Source: JAWKWA01 sp041397765
GTDB taxonomy: Bacteria; Pseudomonadota; Alphaproteobacteria; Rhizobiales; Hyphomicrobiaceae
Assembly (NCBI GenBank): GCA_041397765.1
Contig: JAWKWA010000014.1
Location: 1 to 64,000 of the forward strand
Length of the DNA: 64,000 bases
Direction: 5' to 3'
Shown in pieces: positions 25,754 through 34,941 of this stretch. The number at the start of each line of letters is the position of its first letter. The first letter of the stretch is position 1. A program made the translations under genes and the position numbers. Under the pieces are notes generated by a model. That model ran no database searches, had not been told where the DNA came from, and saw nothing but the letters and a program-made list of their open reading frames with translations.

Positions 25754-27856
25754 ATGCGCGAGGTCAATCTCGCAACGCCGCTGATCGCACTCGAGGCGGT
25801 GGTGCTCGATACCGAGACGACGGGGCTCGACGCCCGCACCGCGCGCATCGTGCAATTCGCCGCCGTCGGCGTGCGCGGTGCCGCCATCGAGCCGGAGAAG
25901 TCGCTCATCCGGCTCATCAACCCGCAAATGCCGATTCCCCCGGCGACGACCGCCGTACACGGATTGAGCGACGCCGACGTATCGGGTGCGCCGGCTTTCG
26001 CCGCCATCGCCGGAGAGATCGCCGGCTTCATCGGCTCGAGCGCGATCGTCGGCCACAATATCGGCTACGACCTCGCCATCCTGCACCGCCAGTTCGCGGC
26101 TGCCGGACACGACTTCGTGCAGCCGCCGGCGCTCGACATCCGGGTGCTCGCCCGCATCGGCATCCCTTCGCTGGCGCAATATACGCTCGACGCACTCTGC
26201 GAGTGGTTTGGCGTCCACAACGAGAAGCGCCACGACGCCATGGGGGACGCGCTCGCGACGGCGGCGGTCTATGTCGGCCTCCAGCCGCTCTTGCGCGAGC
26301 GCAACATCCGCACGCTCGCTGAAGCCGTCGCCGCCTCGAGCCGCTCGTCCGACGAGGATCAGCGCCAACTCGTCGCTGGCTGGAAGCCGCTCGAGGGCGA
26401 TGTCAGGCCCGCCTCGCCGACGCTCAAGCGCATCGACAGCTTCCCCTACCGCCATCGGGTGTCCGATCTGATGAGCGCGCCGGCCGTCGTGATCGAGGGG
26501 CGGACCCCGGTGCGCGAGGCGCTCGGGCTCGTCATCGAGCGGCGCATCAGCTCGATCCTGGTGAAGGACGGAAACGGCGAGATCGGCATCGCCACCGAGC
26601 GCGACATCCTGCGCGCGCTCCACAAGGAAGGCAGCGCGGATGCTCCCGCGACGATCGGCCAGGTGTCGTCGCGGCCCCTGCAAACGGTGGCGGCCGACGA
26701 TTTCGTCTATCGCGCCATCGGCCGCATGGACCGGCTCGGCATCCGTCACCTCGGCGTCGTCGATCACGAGGGGCAGGTGGTCGGTGTCGTCACGCCGCGC
26801 AACCTGTTGCGGCAGCGGGCGACGACGGCGATCGCGCTCGGCGACGAGATCGACAGCGCCAGCGACGTCGCGACGCTCGGCATCGCCCGGGGGCGGCTCG
26901 CCTTCGTCGCGCAGAGCCTCGCCGAGGAACAGGTCGATGCCCGGACCATCTGCTCGGTGATCAGCTCCGAGCTCGGCGCACTCACCGCCAAGGCCGCAAG
27001 CATGGCGGAGGCGCGGATGGCCGAGGCCGGGCGCGGCGGGCCGCCGGTGCGCTATGCGGTGCTGATCCTCGGCTCGGGCGGGCGCGGGGAGAGCCTGCTC
27101 GCCGCCGACCAGGACAATGCCATCGTCTTCGAGCATGGTGAGCCGGGCGGCCCGGAGGATGTCTGGTTCGGCGAGATGGCGACGCATATGGCGGCCATTC
27201 TCGACGAGGTGGGGGTGCCGCTCTGCAAGGGTGGCGTCATGGCCAAGACGCCCGAATGGCGTCACAGCGTCGAGGGCTGGAAGCGCGTGATCGATACCTG
27301 GGTCGGCCGCTCGCGGCCCAAGGACCTGCTCAACGTCGATATCTTCTACGATGCCGCGCCGGTTCATGGCGATGCGGCGCTCGCCGGCGAGATCCGCGAC
27401 TATGCCTTCGCCGCCGGACACCGCTCGCGAAGCTTCCAGATGCTGTTGACGGAGCTGGCGCGCGACTGGCGGGCCCCGTTCACGCTGTTCGGCGGCATCA
27501 AGGTGGACGAGAAGGGGCGGGTCGACCTGAAGAAGGGTGGTCTGATGCCGATCTTCACCGGCGCGCGGGTGCTGGCGATCCGCCACGACGTGCGCGCGAC
27601 GGCGACGCCCGCCCGCCTTGCCGGCGTCAGGGCGCTCGGCATCGGCTCGGCCGAGGATCTCGATGCCGCCGACGAGGCGCACCGGGTGATCCTCGGCGCC
27701 ATCCTCGACCAGCAGTTGAGGGACACGGCCGCGGGCCTGCCGCTCAGCAATCGCGTCGAGGTGGCGCGGCTCGGCAAGGAGATGCAGGCCGAGCTCAAGA
27801 CGGCGCTCGGGGCGATATCGGGCCTGACGGGCCTGTTGTCGGAGGGGCGGATGTAG
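25754..27856 (+). CDS. DnaQ-like exonuclease / CBS pair / DUF294 nucleotidyltransferase fusion
   Basis: This 700-residue cytosolic protein has three modules. Residues about 1-180 form a DEDDh exonuclease domain (Asp19/Glu21 in VLDTETTGL, VGHNIGYDLAIL, KRHDAMGDALAT). Residues about 230-350 are two CBS motifs (SSILVKDGNGEIGI, HLGVVDHEGQVVGV). Residues about 430-700 are a GlnD-like nucleotidyltransferase DUF294 with GSGGRGES and the metal-binding DxD in DQDNAIVFE, plus its C-terminal domain. CBS-DUF294 genes beside SSS symporters are common; fusion to the exonuclease is less so. GGAGG lies eight bases before ATG 25754. Role inferred as a nucleotide-sensing regulator of the symporter. Confidence 0.92.
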   Translation: MREVNLATPLIALEAVVLDTETTGLDARTARIVQFAAVGVRGAAIEPEKSLIRLINPQMPIPPATTAVHGLSDADVSGAPAFAAIAGEIAGFIGSSAIVGHNIGYDLAILHRQFAAAGHDFVQPPALDIRVLARIGIPSLAQYTLDALCEWFGVHNEKRHDAMGDALATAAVYVGLQPLLRERNIRTLAEAVAASSRSSDEDQRQLVAGWKPLEGDVRPASPTLKRIDSFPYRHRVSDLMSAPAVVIEGRTPVREALGLVIERRISSILVKDGNGEIGIATERDILRALHKEGSADAPATIGQVSSRPLQTVAADDFVYRAIGRMDRLGIRHLGVVDHEGQVVGVVTPRNLLRQRATTAIALGDEIDSASDVATLGIARGRLAFVAQSLAEEQVDARTICSVISSELGALTAKAASMAEARMAEAGRGGPPVRYAVLILGSGGRGESLLAADQDNAIVFEHGEPGGPEDVWFGEMATHMAAILDEVGVPLCKGGVMAKTPEWRHSVEGWKRVIDTWVGRSRPKDLLNVDIFYDAAPVHGDAALAGEIRDYAFAAGHRSRSFQMLLTELARDWRAPFTLFGGIKVDEKGRVDLKKGGLMPIFTGARVLAIRHDVRATATPARLAGVRALGIGSAEDLDAADEAHRVILGAILDQQLRDTAAGLPLSNRVEVARLGKEMQAELKTALGAISGLTGLLSEGRM

Positions 27857-27987
27857 CCCGGGCGCGGCTCATTCCTCCCTTTCGCGAGGCGGTCTGCGCG
27901 CGCGGCTGGTCGGATGGCCGCGCGCAAACAAGGAGATACCGGCGCGCAGCCAACCGGATCACCTGTCGAAACTCATGCGTACCGCTA

Positions 27988-28572
27988 TCAGACGAGGCCG
28001 ACGGTCTCGGCGGTGATCATGAGGACGCGATCCTGCGGGCATTCGAGGAGCGGGATCTCGTGCTCGTCGAGGCCGCGGACGAGACCGATCAGGCAGCGCA
28101 TGATGCCGCCATGGGCGACGGCGACGGTCGTTCGCTCGATCCCGGACAGCCAATCGGCGACCCGCCGGATCGCTTCGGCATAGCTCTCGCCGCCCGGCGG
28201 CACGAAGTTGAAGATATCGCCGCGCCGGTGCCGCACCGCCTCGCGGCAATCGCGCTTCAGATCGGACCAGGTCCGGCCCTCCCAGTCGCCGAAAGCGAGC
28301 TCGCGGAGGCGCGCGTCCAGCCGGTAGCCCTCGGCCGGCAGATCCATCGCGGCGCGGACGATCTCCATGGTCTGACGGGTCCGCGCCAGCGGGCTCGAGA
28401 CGAAATCGACGCCCGTCGCCTCGCCGATCAGGGTGGCGAGCATGTCGCCGTTGCGTAGCGCCTGGCCGCGGCCGCGGGTGTTGATCGGGATGTCCATCTG
28501 ACCCTGGAGCCGGCCCTCGCGGTTCCAGTCGGTCTCGCCATGGCGGATGAAATAGATGTCGGGCCGGGGCAT
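27988..28572 (-). CDS. Histidine phosphatase family protein
   Basis: This 194-residue phosphoglycerate-mutase-like phosphatase has the phospho-acceptor His11 in RHGETDWN, Arg/Glu residues in SSPLARTRQT and RELAFGDWEG, and the second His in VAHGG. It is a cytosolic phosphomonoesterase of unknown substrate. ATG 28572 with AAAGG five bases upstream is preferred to GTG 28578. It lies 38 bp downstream of ruvA on the same strand, where ruvB would often be. Confidence 0.9.
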   Translation of the reverse strand: MPRPDIYFIRHGETDWNREGRLQGQMDIPINTRGRGQALRNGDMLATLIGEATGVDFVSSPLARTRQTMEIVRAAMDLPAEGYRLDARLRELAFGDWEGRTWSDLKRDCREAVRHRRGDIFNFVPPGGESYAEAIRRVADWLSGIERTTVAVAHGGIMRCLIGLVRGLDEHEIPLLECPQDRVLMITAETVGLV

Positions 28573-28610
28573 TCGCACCTTTCAAGTGGTCGGGCGGGCG
28601 GACGGGTGGC

Positions 28611-29234
28611 TCAGCGCGCGGCGACGAGCTTCAGGCCGCGCCGGATCAGCGCCTCGGTGGTGGCCTCGGCCCCGAGCTCCTTCAGGGCCGCCGAGATCGC
28701 CGTCGCCGCCTGGGTCTGGGCATAGCCGAGATTGACGAGTGCGGAGACCGCCTCGGCGGAGACGGCGGCGGCCCCGGTCGCGGGGGCGGGACTGCCGCTA
28801 CCCGCCTTGCCCGATGCGAGCGCGGCGAGAGAGGCGGCCGGCGCCTTGTCCTTCAGCTCGGCGATGATGCGCTGGGCGAGCTTGGGTCCGACATGGGGGG
28901 CGCGGATGGCGTTCTTGTCCTGCAAGGCGATGGCGTTGGCGATGTCGGCGGGCGACAAGGCGCCGAGCAAGGCGAGCGCCACCTTGGCGCCGACGCCTTG
29001 CACCGACTGGAGCAGGCGGAACCATTGGCGCTCCTCCTCGGTGCGGAAGCCGAAGAGGCGGATCTGGTCCTCGCGGACATGCGTCTCGATGGCGAGGATC
29101 ACCTCGCCCTCCTCGGTGCCGAGCTGGGCGAGGATCCGCGAGGAGCAGTGCACCTCGTAGCCGACGCCGCCGACCTCGAGGATCAGATGGTCCTCGCCCT
29201 GGCCGACGATGCGGCCGCGCAGCCGTCCGATCAT
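28611..29234 (-). CDS. ruvA: Holliday junction branch migration protein RuvA
   Basis: This 207-residue protein begins MIGRLRGRIV, with the OB-fold domain I, helix-hairpin-helix domain II (VQGVGAKVALALLGALSP, HVGPKLAQRIIAEL) and a C-terminal UBA-like domain III (VSALVNLGYAQTQAATAI) that normally contacts RuvB. It overlaps ruvC by ATGA. RuvA tetramers hold four-way junctions for RuvB-driven branch migration. ruvB is not encoded next to it. Confidence 0.97.
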   Translation of the reverse strand: MIGRLRGRIVGQGEDHLILEVGGVGYEVHCSSRILAQLGTEEGEVILAIETHVREDQIRLFGFRTEEERQWFRLLQSVQGVGAKVALALLGALSPADIANAIALQDKNAIRAPHVGPKLAQRIIAELKDKAPAASLAALASGKAGSGSPAPATGAAAVSAEAVSALVNLGYAQTQAATAISAALKELGAEATTEALIRRGLKLVAAR

Positions 29235-29764
29235 CGGGCGATCCTCCGGGGGGAGCCGCCTGCGAGAGACTCGGCGAGCTGACGGGCGCCGCGATGCTGG
29301 GCATGGCAGATGGCGATGGCGAGTGCATCGGCCTCGTCGGGCGATTGGGGCGCGGCCTTGGGCAGAAGGAAGCCGATCATGGCGGCGATCTGGCGCTTGT
29401 CACCATGGCCGACGCCGGTGACGGTCTTCTTGATCTGGTTGGGCGCGTACTCGGCGACGCGCAGGCCGGCCGTGGCGGGCGCCAGCATGGCGATGCCGCG
29501 GGCCTGGCCGAGTTTCAGCGTGGCGCGCGCATTGTCGTTGACGAAGGTCTCCTCGACGGCGGCCTCGCGCGGCTTCCAGGCGGCGATCACGCTTTGCAGG
29601 CCCTTCATCAGCTCGAGCAGGCGGAAGGCGAGCTCGTCGCCGGTCTCGGAGGTGACGAGGCCGCTCGCCACATAGCTGAGGCGGACGCCGTCGCTGTCGA
29701 CGATACCCCAGCCGGTGCGGCGGAGGCCCGGATCGATGCCGATGATGCGGACCGGCTGTGACAT
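29231..29764 (-). CDS. ruvC: Crossover junction endodeoxyribonuclease RuvC
   Basis: This 177-residue RNase H-fold resolvase has its acidic catalytic residues visible in IIGIDPGLRRTG, VEETFVNDNARATLKLGQARG and SPDEADALAIA. It resolves Holliday junctions in the RuvABC pathway. It sits 112 bp after yebC and overlaps ruvA by 4 bp. ATG 29764 has a G-rich Shine-Dalgarno. Confidence 0.97.
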   Translation of the reverse strand: MSQPVRIIGIDPGLRRTGWGIVDSDGVRLSYVASGLVTSETGDELAFRLLELMKGLQSVIAAWKPREAAVEETFVNDNARATLKLGQARGIAMLAPATAGLRVAEYAPNQIKKTVTGVGHGDKRQIAAMIGFLLPKAAPQSPDEADALAIAICHAQHRGARQLAESLAGGSPRRIAR

Positions 29765-29876
29765 GGCGCGCCCCCAAATGCCCCTCGAGAGCGCCATCAA
29801 TCGCTGATTCGCGCAGCCCCTGCGAGCGATGCGCCGTGCCGCTGCAACCCTTGGCACGCCCGTCCCGGCCGGCGCC

Positions 29877-30623
29877 TCATGCACTCATGCGGGCGAGCAG
29901 CTCCGCGGACAGCTCGAAATTGGCGTAGACGTTCTGGACGTCGTCGGAATCCTCGAGCGCCTCGATGAGCTTGACGAGCTTCTCGCCCTTCTCGTCGTCG
30001 ACCGCGATCGAATTGTTGGGTTTCCAGACGATCTTGGCGGCGCGGGCCTCGCCGAAACGCTCCTGCAGCACGCCGGAGACCTCGGCGAGGCTGTCGGCCT
30101 CGCAATAGAGCCAGTGGCCGTCCTCGTCGGATTCGACATCGTCGGCGCCGGCCTCGATGGCGGCCTCGAACATCTGATCGCCGGTGGCGGTGTCGGCGGG
30201 ATATTCGATCTCGCCGCGGCGCTGGAACATGAAGGAGACCGAGCCGGTCTCGCCGAGATTGCCGCCATGCTTTGCGAAGGTCGAGCGCACCTCGCTGGCG
30301 GTACGGTTGCGGTTGTCGGTCATCGCCTCGACGATGACGGCGATGCCGCCGGGGCCGTAACCCTCGTAGCGGATCTCCTCGTAGGTATCGGCGTCGCCGC
30401 CGGCCGCCTTCTTGATGGCGCGCTCGATATTGTCCTTGGGCATGTTCTCGGCGCGGGCGGCCTGGACGGCGAGCCGGAGGCGCGGGTTCATGGCCGGGTC
30501 GGGCATGCCCATCTTGGCGGCGACGGTGATCTCGCGCGCGAGCTTCGAGAACAGCTTGGAGCGCGCCGCATCCGCACGCCCCTTCTTGTGCATGATGTTC
30601 TTGAATTGCGAATGGCCAGCCAT
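29877..30623 (-). CDS. yebC: YebC/PmpR family DNA-binding regulatory protein
   Basis: This 248-residue protein has the standard family start MAGHSQFKNIMHKKGRAD and the conserved RYEGYGPGGIAVIVE and AMTDNRNRT segments. YebC proteins act as transcriptional regulators and, in more recent work, help ribosomes through difficult sequences. Its place just upstream of ruvC-ruvA is the conserved proteobacterial arrangement. Confidence 0.96.
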   Translation of the reverse strand: MAGHSQFKNIMHKKGRADAARSKLFSKLAREITVAAKMGMPDPAMNPRLRLAVQAARAENMPKDNIERAIKKAAGGDADTYEEIRYEGYGPGGIAVIVEAMTDNRNRTASEVRSTFAKHGGNLGETGSVSFMFQRRGEIEYPADTATGDQMFEAAIEAGADDVESDEDGHWLYCEADSLAEVSGVLQERFGEARAAKIVWKPNNSIAVDDEKGEKLVKLIEALEDSDDVQNVYANFELSAELLARMSA

Positions 30624-30812
30624 GGCACTCCCGTCGTCAAGGATCGCGGCCGGCGTCGGACGGGCGCCCCGGCACCGAGGTCGCGCCGCGGGCAGCATAG
30701 CCGGGCTGGCGCGCTCGACAGCCCGGCCCGCCCGGTCCTGCCGGCCGAAAAGATTCCGCAGCTTATAGGCGCGCCGAACGGGGAAATCCAGCCGTCCGCA
30801 GGCGGTCGGGCT

Positions 30813-31637
30813 TCAGGCGAGCCAGGCGTCCGGCTCGGCCTGGGCGAGAACGCCGCCGATGCGGATCGGCCAGATGGCGCGGGCGAGGCCGGTCCGGTCG
30901 TCGGTCTCGACGGCGACACCGGAGATGGTGGCCGGTCCGGTCGAGGGCTGGAAGCGGCCGCCGGGGATCTTGCGCAGGAAGCGGTTGATCGGCTCCTCGG
31001 CCTCCATGCCGAGCACGGAATTGTAGTCGCCGCACATGCCGATATCGCTGACAAAGGCAGTACCCTGGGGCAGCACGCGGTGGTCGGCGGTAGGGGCGTG
31101 GGTGTGGGTGCCGACGACGAGGCTGGCGCGGCCGTCGAGGAAATAGCCGAAGGACTGCTTCTCGGAGGTCGCCTCGGCATGGAAGTCGACGATGACGGCA
31201 TCGGCCGCCTTGGCCAGCGGGCAGGCGTCGAGTGCGGCGTCGACGGCACGGAACGGATCGTCGTACTCGCCCATGAAGACGCGGCCCATGGCGTTGACGA
31301 CGAGCACGTCGGCGCCCGAGGCGGTGCGCACCAGCGCCGAGCCGCGGCCGGGCGTGCCGGGCGGGAAGTTGATGGGGCGGACGAGCCGTTCCTGGCGCTC
31401 GATGAAGACGAGGGCCTCGCGCTGGTCGAAGGCGTGGTTGCCGAGCGTCACGGCGTCGGCGCCGGCGAGCAGGAGCTCCTCGGTGATCGCCTCGGTGATG
31501 CCGAAGCCGCCGGCCGCGTTCTCGCCGTTCACGACGATCACGTCGGCGCGGTAACGCTCGCGAAGCTCGGGAAGGCACTCGACGACGGCCTGGCGGCCTG
31601 CGCGTCCGACGATGTCGCCGAGCATGACGATCCTCAT
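30813..31637 (-). CDS. TIGR00282 (YmdB) family metallophosphoesterase
   Basis: This 274-residue phosphodiesterase has calcineurin-like metal ligands MLGDIVGRAGR, VNGENAAGGFG, TLGNHAFDQ, VDFHAEATSEK and GTHTHAPTADHR. Members hydrolyse 2',3'-cyclic nucleotides and affect development or RNA turnover in Bacillus. Its ATG overlaps the stop of the 5-FCL gene upstream (ATGA), so the two are co-translated, as seen in other alphaproteobacteria. Confidence 0.94.
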   Translation of the reverse strand: MRIVMLGDIVGRAGRQAVVECLPELRERYRADVIVVNGENAAGGFGITEAITEELLLAGADAVTLGNHAFDQREALVFIERQERLVRPINFPPGTPGRGSALVRTASGADVLVVNAMGRVFMGEYDDPFRAVDAALDACPLAKAADAVIVDFHAEATSEKQSFGYFLDGRASLVVGTHTHAPTADHRVLPQGTAFVSDIGMCGDYNSVLGMEAEEPINRFLRKIPGGRFQPSTGPATISGVAVETDDRTGLARAIWPIRIGGVLAQAEPDAWLA

Positions 31638-32236
31638 GACCGGGACGCCCCCTGGCCGAACACGCCCGAGGGGGTGAGGATCATGTCGAGCGGCTGGTCA
31701 TGCGGCTCGTCGGGGACCTGCTCGACCTCTTGGGCGTCATAGGCGATGCCGATGGCGACGACCTGGCGGGTCTTGCGGTAGAGGGCGAGGGTGCGGTCGT
31801 AGTAGCCGCCGCCATAGCCGATGCGGTAGCCACGCCGGTCGAAGGCGGCAAGCGGCACGAGGAGGATGTCGGGCAGCACGGCCGGCGAGGTGGGCAAGGG
31901 CTCCTTCAGGCCGAAAGCGACGTCGACGAGGGAATCACCCGGCGCCCAGCGGCGAAAGACGAGCGGCGCCCATTTCTGCTCGATGACCGGGAGGCCGGCG
32001 GTGCGGCCGGCCTCGACGATCGCCGTCAGCAGCGGGACAACCGACAGCTCGTCGCGGATGGGCAGATAGCCCGAGACGACCCTGCCGGGCATGGCGGCCA
32101 GGAGTGGAATGCCGTGGCTAGCCAGCCGGGCGGGTGCATCCGGCTCGGCGGCATGGGCCGCGCGACGCCGCTTCAGGGCCGCACTGCGGGCCGCCTGCTT
32201 CACCCGTGCCTTGTCGTCGCTCGCTCCAGTGGTCAT
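31634..32236 (-). CDS. 5-formyltetrahydrofolate cyclo-ligase
   Basis: This 200-residue enzyme has the C-terminal substrate and phosphate-binding motif GYGGGYYDRTLA and the preceding VPLAAFDRRGYRIG typical of the family. It converts 5-formyl-THF to 5,10-methenyl-THF with ATP (EC 6.3.3.2). The 6S RNA often found upstream of this gene in alphaproteobacteria is not present: only 72 bp separate it from the SDR gene. Confidence 0.94.
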   Translation of the reverse strand: MTTGASDDKARVKQAARSAALKRRRAAHAAEPDAPARLASHGIPLLAAMPGRVVSGYLPIRDELSVVPLLTAIVEAGRTAGLPVIEQKWAPLVFRRWAPGDSLVDVAFGLKEPLPTSPAVLPDILLVPLAAFDRRGYRIGYGGGYYDRTLALYRKTRQVVAIGIAYDAQEVEQVPDEPHDQPLDMILTPSGVFGQGASRS

Positions 32237-32308
32237 GGGGGAAGCGTTAGAGCAGACGATGGCGGGTCCGGCAAGGCGGAAAGCCGGGGTGGCCGGTGCC
32301 GCGCCAGC

Positions 32309-33151
32309 TCACTCGGCAGGGCGTGCAGGGACCGGTGCTGCGACCGTCAGATGGGCGCCGCCGTCGATGACGAGGAACTGGCCGGTAATCGCTCGTGCGC
32401 CCAAGGCGAGGAACACCACCGCCTCGGCCACGTCGACAGCCGTCACCACCTCGCCGAGCGGGGTCAGGCCGCGGACGGTGGCGATGAAGGCGGCATTGGC
32501 GGCATCGTCGAGGCCGCGCGCCTTCCTCATCCAGTCGGTGGCGACGAAGCCCGGACAGACCGCGTTGACGCGGATCTCCGGTGCAAGGCGGCGCGCGAGG
32601 CCGAGCGTCAGCGTGTTGAGCGCGCCCTTGGTCGCGGCGTAGACCATGGACGAGCCATAGCCCGAATGGCCGGAATGCGAGGACATGTTGACGATGGTGC
32701 CGCGGCATTCCTTCAGCGGTGCGACGGCGGCGCGGGCCATCTGGAAGGCACTGCGGACATTGCCGGCGAACATGGCGTCGAAATCCGCCGCGCCGATCTC
32801 CTCGAGCGGGTCGGCACGGGTCACCTTGGTGCCGCCGGCATTGTTGACGAGGATGTCGAGGCGGCCGAAGCGGGCGAGCGTGGCGGCGACGAGATTGCGG
32901 CAGGCTGCGTCGTCGGCGACGTCGTCCTGGTGTGCGATCGCCTCGACGCCGAGAGTACGGCAGGAGGCGGCGACCTCGTCGGCCGCGTCGCGACTGCGGC
33001 GGTAGTTGACAACGACATCGACCCCGGCGCGGGCGAGCGCCAGGGCGGTGGCGGCGCCGATGCCGGTGCCCGCGCCGGTGACGACGGCGACCTTGCGGGG
33101 CGCTGCGTCGACGACGTCTCGAGCTTCCGCGTTCCTTGCTGCATCAACCAT
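32309..33151 (-). CDS. SDR family oxidoreductase
   Basis: This 280-residue classical short-chain dehydrogenase has the cofactor motif TGAGTGIG (about 25-32), NNAGG, the catalytic Ser in NMSSHSGHSG and YxxxK in YAATKGAL. The C-terminus ends with the usual FLVIDGGAHLTV. The enzyme should be NAD(P)-dependent with an unidentified alcohol or ketone substrate. It lies downstream of the aminotransferase on the same strand. Confidence 0.92.
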   Translation of the reverse strand: MVDAARNAEARDVVDAAPRKVAVVTGAGTGIGAATALALARAGVDVVVNYRRSRDAADEVAASCRTLGVEAIAHQDDVADDAACRNLVAATLARFGRLDILVNNAGGTKVTRADPLEEIGAADFDAMFAGNVRSAFQMARAAVAPLKECRGTIVNMSSHSGHSGYGSSMVYAATKGALNTLTLGLARRLAPEIRVNAVCPGFVATDWMRKARGLDDAANAAFIATVRGLTPLGEVVTAVDVAEAVVFLALGARAITGQFLVIDGGAHLTVAAPVPARPAE

Positions 33152-33262
33152 CGCCGCGGCCTTACCTTCGCGTCGGAACCTTCAGTCGGGGCCTTCGCGC
33201 CGGGGCCCCTTGCCGGTCCCTCAAGCGAAGGCGTCGAAGGGGCAGGCCGGAAGCGTTCCCGT

Positions 33263-34653
33263 TCAGATCACGCCCTTCGTCCTCATGCCGGCCTCGAAAT
33301 CGGCGAGCGTGGCGGCCAGCCGGTCGAGCGCCTCCGTCAGCTCGGGGCCGGTGATGGTCATGGGCGGGGAGACCATGAACCAGTCGCCGTTGCGGCCCCG
33401 GGCGGTGCGGCGGCAATAGATGATGAGGCCGTTCTTCAGACCGGCGATGCGCACGGCCTCGGTCGGGTTGATGTCGGCGGGGAATGGCGTCTTTGCGCTC
33501 TTGTCGGTGACGAGCTCGACGGCGGTGACGAGGCCCATGCCGCGCACGTCGCCGACAGTTGCAAAGCGCTCCTTCAGCGCTTCGAGGCCCGCCTTCAATT
33601 CGCGGCCGCGCGCGAGGGTGTTCTCCAGCACGTCGAGCCGGTCGTACTCCTCAAGAACGGCGATGCCGGTCGCGCAGGAGACCGGATTGGCGCAGTAGGT
33701 GTGGGAGAAGCCGTAGCCGACGGCCTCGGCCAGCCGGTCGGCCCATTTGGCGGGGATCAGCGTGGCGCCGAGCGGGGTGTAGCCGGAGCCCAGGCCTTTG
33801 GCCATCACCACCAGGTCGGGCAGCGCATCGGGCCAATTATGGGCGGCGAGGAACTTGCCGGTGCGGCCGGTGCCGCAAAGGATCTCGTCGAAGACGAGGG
33901 CGATGCCATGGCGCGTGCAGATCTCGCGGATCCGGCGGAAATATTCCGGCGTCGGCGTGTTGCAGCCGGTCGCGAGGCCGCCGACCGGCTCGATGAAGAA
34001 GGCGAGCACGGTGTCGGGACCGAGCTCCTTGACCTTCGCCTCGAGGGCGTCGGCGCAGGCGCGGGCGTAGCTCTCGGCAGTGTGGTTGGGGGGAACGCGG
34101 TAGGAGAGCGGCGCCGGCACGTGGTGCTGGGGCGGCTGGAAGCCGTCGATGAAGGGCAGGATCTCGCTGTCGCCCGACATCGACAAGGCGAACATGGTGC
34201 CGCCGTGATAGGAGGGCATCAGGCTCACCACCTTGGTGCGCTTGCCGCCGTTGAAGGTCATGTCGTAGAGGCGCAGGAACTTCACCGCGATCTCGATCGC
34301 CTCCGAGCCGCCCGAGGAGAGGAACACCCGCTCGAAACCGGGACCCGCCAGCGAGGCGATCCGGTGGGCGAGGTCGATATTGGGCTGGTGGCGGGCGACG
34401 CGCGAATAGGCGAAATCCATGGTGCGGGCCTGGCGCGCCATGGCGTCGGCGACATGGGCATTGCCGTGGCCGATATTGCTGACGACCGGCCCCGAGGAGA
34501 TGTCGATATAGGCGTTGCCGTCCTCGTCGAACTGGCGGATGCCCTCGGCCCTGACGATGAGCGGCAGGGAACCGGGTTGCTGCGGGCCCTGAAGATCTCC
34601 TCGCCGCCGCCGATCGCCGGGATCTCGGCCGCCTTGCCATTGCTCGTCGCCAT
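33263..34653 (-). CDS. Class III aminotransferase with an apparent 1-nt frameshift near the N-terminus
   Basis: The body is a fold-type I PLP aminotransferase: SSGGSEAIE for phosphate binding, VFDEILCGTGRTG with the PLP Asp, VMAKGLGSGYTPLGA with the Schiff-base Lys. The natural start is ATG 34653 (AGGA upstream), reading MATSNGKAAEIPAIGGGEEI. That frame breaks near 34572-34576, where one missing C/G in the ACCGGG run shifts it. The downstream frame then continues GSLPLIVRAEGIRQFDEDG. As sequenced, only a start with an unnatural Arg/Gly-rich N-terminus (34672) is open. It could be a sequencing error or a recent lesion. It is divergent from RidA. The amine substrate is unknown. Confidence 0.82.
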
Positions 34654-34941
34654 CAGCTCTTCCTCGTCGCACGGGTGCCGGGCAGCGTCGCGCCCGGGGA
34701 CCGGGCCGCTCGCGCGGGCTCCCTCAGATCGGCATCTAATGAGGCGCATGCGGGCATGGCAAGAACGGGCGCGCAGCAGACCTTGCAAGGCCGCCGCATG
34801 GCAGCCCTGTGCAAATGGGGATCGCCTCACGGCGGCGGGGCCGCCGATCATCGCGCTTCAAGATCCCGAGCGAGCCGGCAGGCTCACCTCGGACGGCCGG
34901 GCCGGTGGCCCGAGCGCCAGCCAATCGCAAGGAGGATATCG

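Noticed and set aside
25754..27856. DNA polymerase III epsilon subunit (DnaQ)
   Set aside because: Only the first 180 residues are exonuclease-like; the CBS and DUF294 modules show it is a different protein.
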